This document shows positions 34,072-42,346 of a stretch of 64,000 bases of DNA, one piece after another. The first letter of the stretch is position 1; each line of letters begins with the position of its first letter. A model generated the notes under the pieces. The model was given only the letters and a program-made list of their open reading frames with translations, searched no databases and had not been told where the DNA came from. Source of the DNA: Pedobacter sp. D749. GTDB lineage: Bacteria; Bacteroidota; Bacteroidia; Sphingobacteriales; Sphingobacteriaceae. The translations under genes and the position numbers were made by a program. The stretch lies in assembly GCF_019317285.1 (NCBI RefSeq), contig NZ_CP079218.1:1984001-2048000 (forward strand), read 5' to 3'.

Positions 34072-35289
34072 ATGCAAACAAAACCTATAGCTGCAAAAAA
34101 ACAGTGGTTATTTATTAGGAACGTAATCTTTTTTACATTCACCTCTTTTGGCGGGGCGCAGGCGCACCTGGCTTTGCTGCTTAAATATTTTGTTCAGAGC
34201 ACCAAATTTATTTCGGAAGAAGAGCTCCTGGAGTTAAATGCACTGGCACAGGTACTCCCCGGACCAGCATCTACGCAAACCCTCGTTGGAATAGCCTGGA
34301 AGGTCGGAAAACTTAAACTGGCTATCATCACTTTCCTGATCTGGATATTGCCCACTGCGACCATCATGACTTTTGCAGCCATTAGTTATGCTTTGCTTGA
34401 TCAAAAACAAAAGTTTAATGATATTTTAGAATACATCCAGCCAATTGCACTGGGGATAGTAGCTTATGGCGCATGGAAACTGGGCAAAAAGGTTTTATCC
34501 TCTCAGGTTTCTATATTTCTGGCCATTGCTTCAGTTATTGCCACACTAGTTTTAAGAAATGCTTACGTATTTCCATTATCCATATTGATCGGAGGAATGA
34601 TTTCTTCCGCTATCGAAACACCAAAAGAGGAAACCGAGTTAAGGGTTAAACTTTTTTCAAATATCAATCCCAAAAAACTAATTTACTTTTTAGGTGCTTT
34701 GCTTTTGTTTGCATTAGTAGGTGCAATTATAAACAGAACCTCGCCTTTTAGTTTACCGATTCGTTTGCTCGAAAACTTTTACCGTAACGGAATATTGGTT
34801 TTTGGCGGCGGACAGGTACTTGTGCCTTTAATGTTTACCGAGTTTGTAGAGATGAAACATTATTTGCCTTCATCTGGATTTTTATCGGGCTTTGCATTAC
34901 AACAAGCTTTACCTGGTCCAACATTTTCTTTTACCAGTTATTTAGGTGCATTAAGCATGAAGAATTTTGGATACGGATTATGGGGACAGATTTTAGGAGG
35001 ATTAATTGGGGTGATCGGTATTAACTTACCTGGACTTATCCTTGTTTTATTTATTGTACCCTTCTGGGATGATTTAAAAAAGATCTCCAGAATCCGTCAT
35101 AGCCTTTCCGGAATCAATGCCGTTAGTGTTGGTTTTATTATTGCTGCTTTTGTGCTGCTGTTAATACCAATGGGTTTTAACTGGCTATTTTTAGGGATTA
35201 TGGCCGCTACATTTCTGTTGCTTAATTTCACTAAGATAAGTCCGCCATTAATTGTACTGGCTGGAATCCTGGTTGGATATTTATTTTAA
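34072..35289 (+). CDS. chrA: Chromate transporter family protein, ChrA-type
   Basis: 405 residues made of two homologous CHR halves. The first half has FTSFGGAQAHLALLLKYFV with LNALAQVLPGPASTQTLVGI; the second has NGILVFGGGQVLVPLMFTEF with GFALQQALPGPTFSFTSYLG. The paired FGG-x-Q and PGP motifs define the family. About ten membrane helices are predicted. Characterised members export chromate; many chromosomal homologs have no proven substrate, so resistance should not be assumed. Confidence 0.9.
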   Translation: MQTKPIAAKKQWLFIRNVIFFTFTSFGGAQAHLALLLKYFVQSTKFISEEELLELNALAQVLPGPASTQTLVGIAWKVGKLKLAIITFLIWILPTATIMTFAAISYALLDQKQKFNDILEYIQPIALGIVAYGAWKLGKKVLSSQVSIFLAIASVIATLVLRNAYVFPLSILIGGMISSAIETPKEETELRVKLFSNINPKKLIYFLGALLLFALVGAIINRTSPFSLPIRLLENFYRNGILVFGGGQVLVPLMFTEFVEMKHYLPSSGFLSGFALQQALPGPTFSFTSYLGALSMKNFGYGLWGQILGGLIGVIGINLPGLILVLFIVPFWDDLKKISRIRHSLSGINAVSVGFIIAAFVLLLIPMGFNWLFLGIMAATFLLLNFTKISPPLIVLAGILVGYLF

Positions 35290-35379
35290 ATGCCATACTA
35301 ACTAACAGATTGCGGTCTGGCTAATAGAAAAGGAGTTAGAACCTGGAAAGCAATTACAGTGCAATGTAGGGTAATGTAG

Positions 35380-35430
35380 TCCCGCTATCACTGCTGCTCC
35401 GATGAAGAATCGGGAGCATTCGTTTTATCG
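35380..35430. repeat. Imperfect hairpin and degenerate dispersed element
   Basis: TGCTCCGAT/ATCGGGAGCA form an imperfect stem, and AGTCCCGCTATCACTGCTG is an inverted, degenerate match to the motif near 4970. The 490-base gap between chrA and dnaB otherwise holds the hairpins at 35599-35679 and no ORF. Confidence 0.45.
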
Positions 35431-35598
35431 GGTTTAGATTGGTTGGGCTTGGTGCTACGAGGTTAGTTTTTCGGGCCTGTGCCGAGAGTTTGGTCTTTTA
35501 TATTGCAGCTGAAATACTTGTTGTTATGCTTATGTAGTTTATTGCATAAAAACAATATGAATAACAGGGGAATTTAAATGAATTAATACATTTCGTAG

Positions 35599-35679
35599 GG
35601 TCGTCATTCCCAACTTGATTGGGAATCTTAATGCCATAAGCCTAAAGATTAAGATTCCCGCCTGCGCGGGAATGACGAT
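35599..35679. repeat. Two adjacent ATTCCC/GGGAAT hairpins
   Basis: ATTCCC-N9-GGGAAT (35606-35626) is followed by ATTCCC-GCCTGCGC-GGGAAT (35654-35673), each flanked by AAGATT and GTCATT/AATGACG sequences in opposite orientation, so the pair is itself an inverted repeat. A decayed copy of the first lies at 866-893. Confidence 0.85.
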
Positions 35680-35779
35680 CAATCTATTGAAGTCTGTCGC
35701 CCCAATAGGAGTAATTATCTCACAAAAATCATATGTATGACATGAAGATTTTGGAGCATTTTAGCTCGTTTGGAATTTC

Positions 35780-37342
35780 CTAAAAAGGTGGATCATCATC
35801 ATTATAATCATCCATTTTTGAAGGACGGATAATGACATTGCTTTGCTTTTCGAAATCCTGAGATGGGTACATTCCGGCAGACGGATCAGCAGCAAATGAA
35901 TTTGGTGGAGCATTAAAATCATCTTCCAAATCCGTAAACTTCACAAATTTACCAATGAATTTAAGTGGTACAATTCCGGTTTCACCGTTACGGTGTTTTG
36001 CAATGATAACCTCACCAATACCTGCTTGCGACCTTCCTTGCTCATCCTCAGTAATGCCATAATATTCAGGGCGGTACAAGAATAATACCATATCCGCATC
36101 CTGCTCAATTGAACCGGACTCACGTAAATCGGATAACATTGGCCGTTTTCCTTGTAAACCTGGTCTGCTCTCTACCGCACGACTTAATTGTGATAGGGCC
36201 AGTACCGGTACATCTAGTTCTTTAGCAACTGATTTTAGCGCTCTCGAAATACTACCAATTTCCTGCTCACGGTTACCACCGCCTTTTCCTTCGCCTTTAC
36301 CATGCATTAACTGCAAGTAATCGACAATTACCAATTGGATATCGTATTGTGATTTTAACCTTCGGCATTTTGCCCTGAATTCAAAAATATTCAGTGCCGG
36401 GGTATCATCAATTAACAGGGGAGCTTCGGTTAAGCGGCCAATTTTACTGTGCAGCTGTTGCCATTCCCATTCCTGTAAATTTCCTTTTCTGATTTTTTCC
36501 TGCTCAATTTCTGCTTCTCCTGAAATTAAACGATTCACCAGCTGCACCGACGACATCTCTAGAGAGAATACTACAGTTGGTTTTGCGAAATCTACAGTAG
36601 CGTTTCTTGCGCAGGTTAGTACGAAGGCCGTTTTTCCCATCGCCGGACGCGCAGCGATAATTACTAAATCCTGTTTTTGCCAGCCACCTGTAATTCTGTC
36701 TAAGCCGGTAAAACCCGTTGGCACACCAGTTAAACCATCGGTTTTGGTGCGGAGTTCCTCAAGTGTAGCTAACGATTGTTTAATGATATCGTCCATTTTC
36801 TGTGTATCTCTACGCAGGTTATTCTGGGCGATTTCGAAAAGTCCTTTTTCTGCCTGATCTAAGAGATCGAAAATATCAGTGGTATCTTCGTAGGCATTTG
36901 TAATGATTTCAGTTGAGATTCTGATCAGTTCACGCTGAATATATTTCTGAGAAATAATACGTGCGTGAAACTCGATATTCGCTGCTGAAGCAACTCTATT
37001 GGTTAAGTTGGTAATGTAGTAGGCGCCACCAACCATTTCTAAAGAGCCTAATGTTCGCAGTTCTGCCGTTACTGTTAAAATATCAACTGGTCGCGATTTC
37101 TGAAATAGAATATGAATCGCTTCAAAAATTTTCTGGTGGGCAATGTTATAGAAAACCTCTGGTTTTAAAACATCAATTACAGCAGAAAGTGCATCTTTTT
37201 CGAGCATTAAGGCCCCAAGAACTGCTTCCTCAAGATCTAACGCCTGAGGGGGAATTTTGCCCTGTGAACTTATGGTATTACTTAACCTGCTTTTTCTAGC
37301 AGTCATACTGTTCTTTCCGCCTTGTTCGTTATCGATACTCAT
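35780..37342 (-). CDS. dnaB: Replicative DNA helicase
   Basis: 520 residues. The N-terminal domain starts at LDLEEAVLGALMLEKDAL; the RecA-like helicase has Walker A near 231 (ARPAMGKTAF), Walker B LVIVDYLQLMHG, and LRESGSIEQDADMVLFLYRP. It unwinds DNA ahead of the replisome as a hexamer and binds primase. The C-terminal tail is acidic and disordered (DDYNDDDPPF). A TACTTTTG box ends 4 bases before the ATG, so either the message is leaderless or translation begins at the internal Met13. Confidence 0.96.
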   Translation of the reverse strand: MSIDNEQGGKNSMTARKSRLSNTISSQGKIPPQALDLEEAVLGALMLEKDALSAVIDVLKPEVFYNIAHQKIFEAIHILFQKSRPVDILTVTAELRTLGSLEMVGGAYYITNLTNRVASAANIEFHARIISQKYIQRELIRISTEIITNAYEDTTDIFDLLDQAEKGLFEIAQNNLRRDTQKMDDIIKQSLATLEELRTKTDGLTGVPTGFTGLDRITGGWQKQDLVIIAARPAMGKTAFVLTCARNATVDFAKPTVVFSLEMSSVQLVNRLISGEAEIEQEKIRKGNLQEWEWQQLHSKIGRLTEAPLLIDDTPALNIFEFRAKCRRLKSQYDIQLVIVDYLQLMHGKGEGKGGGNREQEIGSISRALKSVAKELDVPVLALSQLSRAVESRPGLQGKRPMLSDLRESGSIEQDADMVLFLYRPEYYGITEDEQGRSQAGIGEVIIAKHRNGETGIVPLKFIGKFVKFTDLEDDFNAPPNSFAADPSAGMYPSQDFEKQSNVIIRPSKMDDYNDDDPPF

Positions 37343-37346
37343 TCCA

Positions 37347-37354
37347 CAAAAGTA
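37347..37354 (-). promoter_or_regulatory. -7 box next to the dnaB start
   Basis: Minus-strand TACTTTTG fits TANNTTTG and lies 5 bases from the annotated ATG, implying transcription start at or very near the start codon. Confidence 0.5.
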
Positions 37355-37517
37355 ATCAATTTTTGATGGTGTTGTTTGAATTAGTTACTAGCTCTTTGTT
37401 AACAAATTGAAGCATAATCAGATTGAATTTTATTGCATTTATGATGTCATAAAAATTTTTAAACAATTAAATGTTAATAAGGAACACATTGTTTAAGGCT
37501 AAAACATTTTATTTGAA

Positions 37518-37525
37518 TACTTTTG
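37518..37525 (+). promoter_or_regulatory. -7 box of rlmB
   Basis: TACTTTTG fits TANNTTTG, 17 bases before the rlmB ATG; it is the same octamer as the dnaB box on the other strand of this 200-base divergent region. Confidence 0.5.
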
Positions 37526-37542
37526 CCTAACAATTTCAAAAC

Positions 37543-38310
37543 ATGGATAATTTTAGAAGACCGCAACGCGCAAAAGAGAATAATGAGTTTGTATTCGGCA
37601 TCAGGGCTGTAATAGAAGCCGTTAAAGCAGGAAGAGATATTGAAACCATTTACCAGCAACGCGGCTTGGGCGGGGAACTTTTTCTAGAATTAAAAGCCCT
37701 GTTAAAAGATACTTTGATTCCTTTAAATTCAGTTCCAATTGAGAAGCTGAACCGCATGTCGCAGAAAAACCATCAGGGTGTGATTGCTGTAATTTCTCCA
37801 ATTACTTATCAAAATATTGAAGACATTATTCCAACCGTTTTCGAAAAAGGCGAAGTTCCATTAATTTTAGTTTTAGATAGCGTAACTGATGTCCGCAATA
37901 TGGGTGCAATAGCACGTACGGCTGCTTGCGTAGGTGTTCACGCCATAATTGTTCCATTAAAAAATGCGGCACAAATTAATGCTGATGCTATTAAAACCTC
38001 TGCAGGTGCATTATTCAGCATTCCGATTTGTCGCCATGCCAACCTGCATAAAACCTGCTTGTTTTTACAAGAAAGTGGTCTGCAGATAGTAGCCTGCACC
38101 GAAAAAACCAGTGATTTTATTTACGCACCGGATTATACCATGCCTACAGCAATTGTAATGGGCTCTGAAGATGAGGGGATTTCTAATGATCTTTTGAGGG
38201 TAGCTGATCATTTAGCTAAAATACCAATGGCGGGAAAAATCGAATCGCTAAATGTTTCGGTAGCTGCAGGGGTAATTTTATACGAAGCTGTTAGACAGAG
38301 AACTGTTTAA
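37543..38310 (+). CDS. rlmB: 23S rRNA (guanosine-2'-O-) methyltransferase, TrmH/SpoU family
   Basis: 255 residues. An N-terminal L30e-like substrate-binding domain (EFVFGIRAVIEAVKAGRDIE) is followed by the SPOUT methyltransferase knot: ILVLDSVTDVRNMGAIARTA (motif 1 with the conserved Asn-Arg), PTAIVMGSEDEGISNDLL (motif 2) and MAGKIESLNVSVAAGVILYE (motif 3). RlmB methylates the 2'-O of G2251 in 23S rRNA. Other TrmH-type targets cannot be excluded from sequence alone. Terminated by a T-run hairpin. Confidence 0.9.
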   Translation: MDNFRRPQRAKENNEFVFGIRAVIEAVKAGRDIETIYQQRGLGGELFLELKALLKDTLIPLNSVPIEKLNRMSQKNHQGVIAVISPITYQNIEDIIPTVFEKGEVPLILVLDSVTDVRNMGAIARTAACVGVHAIIVPLKNAAQINADAIKTSAGALFSIPICRHANLHKTCLFLQESGLQIVACTEKTSDFIYAPDYTMPTAIVMGSEDEGISNDLLRVADHLAKIPMAGKIESLNVSVAAGVILYEAVRQRTV

Positions 38311-38342
38311 GGGATTGGTGCAATTAATAACTTAGAAAGATA

Positions 38343-38410
38343 GGCTGTATCATAGATATAGAATGGTTAACGTAAAAAAATCTAAGCAAATCATTACTTA
38401 TAATACAGCC
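38343..38410 (+). terminator. Hairpin after rlmB, related to the GGCTGTATCAT repeat ends
   Basis: GGCTGTAT (38343-38350) pairs with ATACAGCC (38403-38410), followed by CCTTTTTTATTTT. The arms equal the terminal motif of the nested repeat at 47981-48198, so a repeat end seems to serve as a terminator. Confidence 0.6.
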
Positions 38411-38450
38411 CCTTTTTTATTTTATAACAATTTTTAAATTGTTGTGAGCG

Positions 38451-39665
38451 CTAGCTTTTTTTTGATCTGATCGTAAAGGTAAAGGCGCTGCCTGTGCCAG
38501 GGGTAGACTGGACGCTGATTTGTCCACCAAGTTTCTCAACCAAAAGTTTTACCGTTGCAAGGCCAATTCCGGTTCCGCTCTGGGCGAAGCGGTCAGCGGT
38601 GTTTAGGGTAACGTTTCTTTGAAAGATACGTTCCAGTTCTTCTTTTCTGATGCCCATACCATTATCGCAAACGGTAATGTAGGCCAGGTCGTCTTCAATT
38701 ACACAACCAATTTGGATCAGGCAAGTCTGTTTGTCGTTATACCGCACAGAGTTGGTCAGTAGGTTGATCATGATCTGCTGGAGTGCGATTGCTGAAGTGC
38801 TGATCTCTATCTTTGCTTCCGGGTAGCTGATCTTTACATTTTCGGGAATACTGAGCATAGATACCGTTTTACGAAGGAAGCCACTAAGTTCAATGGATTT
38901 GTGTTGCGCCGTCAGAATTTCTGGTCTGATGGAATAGTCCAGCATGTCGTTAATCAATTTCGCGAGGGCTTTTGCACCATTTAGGCTGGTTGATGCCAAC
39001 CTGTGTCCTTTTTGGTCACCACTATGCTCCAGGTGACGGGTCAGAAGCTCTGCACTCATAGAAATGGTACTTAACGGGTTTTTGATGTCGTGGGCTGCAG
39101 CTGTAGCAAACTGTTGCATAAATTGATTGGTCTCAGTAAGATGCCTGTTCGCCTCGCTGAGCAATAGCAATTTCTTTCTCAGTTCCATGTGGGCAATTAC
39201 CTGTTTACCCAGTACCTTCAGCGACCATAGCTGTTGTTCATCTAGTGTTCGTGGTACAGTATCGATCACGCATAGCGAACCTAGTTGCATCCCTTCTGGG
39301 GTCTGCAGTGAAATCCCTGCATAGAAGGCAATATTGGGGTCATCTGTAACAAGCGGGTTTTCTGCAAATCGTTGGTCTTCCGTTGCGTTGCTCACTATCA
39401 GTATTCCAGATGGATCAGTAATAGTATGTGCGCAGAAAGCATGTTCTCTGGGGGTTTGTTGGACATCAATGCCCAGCTTACTTTTAAACCACTGTCGCGA
39501 GCTGTCTACCAGGGTAATCAGTGCGATGGGTGTTCCACAAATCTGGGAAGCCATTTTGGTGAGCTCATCGAAATCCTCTTCAGGCAGGCTATCCATAATC
39601 TGGTAGGAATCTAAGGCTTGCAGACGCTGTTTTTCGTAATCGGGGAGGTTTGGTGTATTGTTCAA
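38451..39665 (-). CDS. GAF-domain sensor histidine kinase, soluble
   Basis: 404 residues. A GAF domain spans ~25-170 (ICGTPIALITLVDSSRQWFK, REHAFCAHTI, LGSLCVIDTVPRTL) in a form often annotated as a diffusible-signal or redox-sensing GAF. The kinase has the His in TAAAHDIKNPLSTI, N box MINLLTNSVRYND, DNGMGIRKEEL and GTGIGLATVKLLVEKLGG. No membrane helix and no adjacent response regulator, so it is an orphan cytoplasmic kinase. It is similar in layout to the kinase at 2055-3122. Codon and base composition look more GC-rich than neighbours. Confidence 0.88.
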   Translation of the reverse strand: MNNTPNLPDYEKQRLQALDSYQIMDSLPEEDFDELTKMASQICGTPIALITLVDSSRQWFKSKLGIDVQQTPREHAFCAHTITDPSGILIVSNATEDQRFAENPLVTDDPNIAFYAGISLQTPEGMQLGSLCVIDTVPRTLDEQQLWSLKVLGKQVIAHMELRKKLLLLSEANRHLTETNQFMQQFATAAAHDIKNPLSTISMSAELLTRHLEHSGDQKGHRLASTSLNGAKALAKLINDMLDYSIRPEILTAQHKSIELSGFLRKTVSMLSIPENVKISYPEAKIEISTSAIALQQIMINLLTNSVRYNDKQTCLIQIGCVIEDDLAYITVCDNGMGIRKEELERIFQRNVTLNTADRFAQSGTGIGLATVKLLVEKLGGQISVQSTPGTGSAFTFTIRSKKS

Positions 39666-39793
39666 ATCTTGGTAAATGTAGCGTTAATTTTTTTCTTACC
39701 GTTAGTTCCCTGGCCTTGAGCCTGCGGCGTTATTCGGTTTGATATACGGTCTATAACAGCAGATGGATGTATTATGTTTTTAAAAAATAATTG

Positions 39794-40037
39794 ACCACAG
39801 ATAGGGAGGATGCACACAGATATGAAAATCCATGTTTATCTGTGCTCATCTGTGGTTAAAAACTCTTAACTTAATTGTATTAGGGAGTATGGATTGTCTC
39901 AATGTGATTAAGTAAAGCCATTCGACCAGCATAAATTAACCACAGATAGGAAGGATGCACACAGATATGAAAATCAATGTTTATCTGTGCTCATCTTTGG
40001 TTAAACTCTTAACTTTTCAATGTGATTAAGCTAAGCA
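39794..40037. repeat. Tandem duplication of an ACCACAGAT hairpin element
   Basis: Two hairpins with arms ACCACAGAT and ATCTGTGGT (39794-39802/39848-39856; second copy 39939-39947/39993-40001, with one mismatch, ATCTTTGGT) lie 145 bases apart. Both are followed by AACTCTTAACTT and later AATGTGATTAAG, so a unit of ~125 bases was duplicated and the second copy lost ~25 bases. Elements with AACCACAGAT and ACACAGAT are, from memory, widespread in bacterial genomes. The 862-base gap 39666-40527 holds these, the ~310 bp repeat and no ORF. Confidence 0.88.
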
Positions 40038-40050
40038 CCACGGTTGTCAG

Positions 40051-40365
40051 TTTGAGGGATAATTTATTTTATAAAATAAATATGAGTGACGTACAATTGT
40101 TTTCCCTTGTCCTACGGCTCGGTCTTGCCTCGGCTCGCCGCCGCCGAAAGGCTCTTTCTTTTTGGCATCAAAAAGAAACAAAAACTGCCGGCTGAAAATT
40201 TTTCTTTCGAAGTTAGTAGGTTGGCTTAGGTAGTGCAACCCGAAAAATTTGTTAGGCCGGATTTAAGCAGAACGGGGAGATCGTGCTATGGCTTAGCTGG
40301 GCGGATATACTAAGAAATTAAAGTGCTGATAGTAACGATTTGTAAAACGACGTCAATAGTAGCCG
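40051..40365. repeat. ~310 bp dispersed repeat, copy B
   Basis: Second copy of the element at 15468-15776, same orientation. It begins TTTGAGGGATAATTTATT and shares long exact stretches including GGTCTTGCCTCGGCTCGCCG, the TTTCTTTTTG/CAAAAAGAAA hairpin and GGCCGGATTTAAGCAGAACG. Differences are mostly single substitutions with a few indels, and they break any common reading frame. It ends about 160 bases before the sigma factor gene. Confidence 0.9.
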
Positions 40366-40488
40366 GTAGTTATCGGATGACGATCCCTCTGGGAGATTTA
40401 TCCTTTAACTTAATGGTATTGGGGATTGGCCTTGCATTACTGAGCATTCTGAAATAGAAAGCTTAATATATAGTTAACATGGGTGCTG

Positions 40489-40511
40489 TATTTTTGTGCA
40501 AAATATTTTTG
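40489..40511 (+). promoter_or_regulatory. Two overlapping-phase -7 boxes before the sigma factor gene
   Basis: TATTTTTG occurs at 40489-40496 and again at 40504-40511, both fitting TANNTTTG, 32 and 17 bases before the ATG. Which is used cannot be told. Confidence 0.4.
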
Positions 40512-40527
40512 GTCAATCTAATTCTTC

Positions 40528-41115
40528 ATGGTAAAGCATCAATTTCAAAACGATCCGTTGCATAACAGGGATGTTTTCGATCAGATTTACAAGGAGTACC
40601 ATAAGGCTGTATATGCAAATATTTTTAAGCTGATCAAGGATACTTCTATCGCTGAGGATATTCTACAGGATGTATTTTTTGCGCTTTGGGAAAATAAGGC
40701 GAAACTAGATCCTGAACAACCGGTATCGGCATGGTTATTTGTAGTGAGTTACAACAAATCAATATCTTACCTCAGAAAGAAAATAAAACAAAATATAAGC
40801 TATGTAGATAGTTATGATCCTTTTCATACTGTTGCAGAAGAAATATTTCCTGACCAATACCTGATTGAGGCAGAACTCAACATGCTTGAAGAAGCTATAA
40901 ATGCACTATCTCCCCAGAAACAAAAGGTATTCAGGTTATGCCGGTTTGAAGGGAAATCGCAAAAAGAAACCGCACAGCTCCTGGGATTATCTACAGAATC
41001 GGTAAAAGACTACCTCAAACAATCCAAATACTTCATCAGGGAATATATGCTGTCCAGAAATCCAACTGGCGGAATTATCAGTGTATCGGTTTTGGTTATG
41101 TTAATATATCTGTAG
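40528..41115 (+). CDS. ECF RNA polymerase sigma factor, FecI-like
   Basis: 195 residues. Region 2 is at ~18-85 (FDQIYKEYHKAVYANIFKLI, AEDILQDVFFALWENK) and region 4 at ~125-175 (EEAINALSPQKQKVFRLCRF, KSQKETAQLLGLSTESVKDY). The ending is hydrophobic (GGIISVSVLVMLIYL), as seen in many Bacteroidota ECF factors of this group. It should direct transcription of the SusC/SusD genes downstream under control of the FecR-like anti-sigma encoded next. Confidence 0.93.
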   Translation: MVKHQFQNDPLHNRDVFDQIYKEYHKAVYANIFKLIKDTSIAEDILQDVFFALWENKAKLDPEQPVSAWLFVVSYNKSISYLRKKIKQNISYVDSYDPFHTVAEEIFPDQYLIEAELNMLEEAINALSPQKQKVFRLCRFEGKSQKETAQLLGLSTESVKDYLKQSKYFIREYMLSRNPTGGIISVSVLVMLIYL

Positions 41116-41194
41116 TTTTCTTAATGGTAATTTAATGTTTTAATAACATAGTTGGTCACCCCCATTTCAACCCCTTCAGCGTATTTAAAAGCAG

Positions 41195-42265
41195 ATGAAA
41201 GAAATAAATGAACTCATAGATAAGCTATGGGCTAACGAGATCAGTTTAGAAGAGCAGCATAAACTTCTTGAATCTTTACAAAAAGATTCAGCAGGATTAA
41301 AGTCTGATTTAAAAACTGGCTATGATCTGGAGCTATCAGAGGGTAAGAAAGAAATTACGGAAAAGCGATTTGAGCATATTTTAGCCCGGCTCCATATCCG
41401 GATGGATGATCACGAGGTAAAACATAGTGCAAAAATATTTCCACTCTACCATTGGATAAAAATGGTTGCTGCTTTATTAGTTGTTGCCTTAGCTACACTG
41501 CTATATTTTAACCATAACCATGCCCCACAGAAGAAAGGACCAGCAGATCACTATGTACAGGTAAAAAGAGAAATACTCAGGCAGCCATACAATTCTGGCA
41601 AAAGTACAATGATTATAAATCTTTCTGATGGTTCACGGGTTACGCTGCAGCCCAAGAGTTCATTGAGTTATTATGAACCTTTTGATAGCAGAAGCAGAAA
41701 TATCAGCATTAAAGGTGAGGCTACTTTCAAAGTTGCTAAAGATAAGCACCATCCTTTTATCGTAAGTGCAAATGGCTTTACCACAACTGCACTGGGTACC
41801 GAATTTACCGTTAACACCAATAAAGAGAATCGGCTTACGGTAAAGCTGATAGAAGGGAAAGTAGTTGTTAAAGCTGGCGCCGAAAGCAGGATGAAAATGA
41901 GCGATGTTTATTTAATTCCCGGAGAGCAGTTATCCATTAATACCAAACTAAAGGTGCATAGCCTGATCAATTTTAAAGATTCGGATAAAGCAGTTAAGCC
42001 GCAACCAGTACTAAGCGTAGCCACAAAGGATGAATTCCAGTTTAATGAAACGCCTTTGAGTGAGGTGTTTAGCAGCTTATCGAAACGCTATGACACCGAT
42101 CTTGTTTATGAGGGAGTTGAAGAGGCCGAGCTGCAGAAATTATACTTTACGGGTAGCGTTGGTGCCGACGAAAAATTGAATACGATATTGCCTGTTATCT
42201 GTAACATGAACGGGTTAACCTATAAACTTACCGCTAAAAGCATCACCATCAGCAAACAAAAATAA
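41195..42265 (+). CDS. FecR-type anti-sigma factor with C-terminal DUF4974
   Basis: 356 residues. A cytoplasmic N-terminal part (~1-85) binds the sigma factor; one membrane helix lies at ~89-108 (WIKMVAALLVVALATLLYF). The periplasmic FecR domain follows (NLSDGSRVTLQPKSSLSYYE, ISIKGEATFKVAKDKHHPFI, TTALGTEFTVN). The end (FQFNETPLSEVFSSLSKRYD to YKLTAKSITISK) is DUF4974, an STN-like fold. It transmits a signal from the outer-membrane receptor and releases the sigma factor. Confidence 0.93.
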   Translation: MKEINELIDKLWANEISLEEQHKLLESLQKDSAGLKSDLKTGYDLELSEGKKEITEKRFEHILARLHIRMDDHEVKHSAKIFPLYHWIKMVAALLVVALATLLYFNHNHAPQKKGPADHYVQVKREILRQPYNSGKSTMIINLSDGSRVTLQPKSSLSYYEPFDSRSRNISIKGEATFKVAKDKHHPFIVSANGFTTTALGTEFTVNTNKENRLTVKLIEGKVVVKAGAESRMKMSDVYLIPGEQLSINTKLKVHSLINFKDSDKAVKPQPVLSVATKDEFQFNETPLSEVFSSLSKRYDTDLVYEGVEEAELQKLYFTGSVGADEKLNTILPVICNMNGLTYKLTAKSITISKQK

Positions 42266-42346
42266 TTTTTAACCCTGGTTTTAACCAAAATGAATGTCCC
42301 CCTAAACGGGATAAAGGGACGCTATTGCTTAATTTTTAATTATACC

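Noticed and set aside
38451..39665. Horizontal transfer of the GAF kinase gene
   Set aside because: It seems more GC-rich than its neighbours, but without a computed composition and a tree this is not enough to claim transfer.
40047..40238. 63-codon minus-strand ORF inside the ~310 bp repeat
   Set aside because: Not conserved in the other copy and without any family pattern.
42290..42346. Longer start for the SusC gene
   Set aside because: It would place 19 non-hydrophobic residues before an otherwise normal signal peptide.
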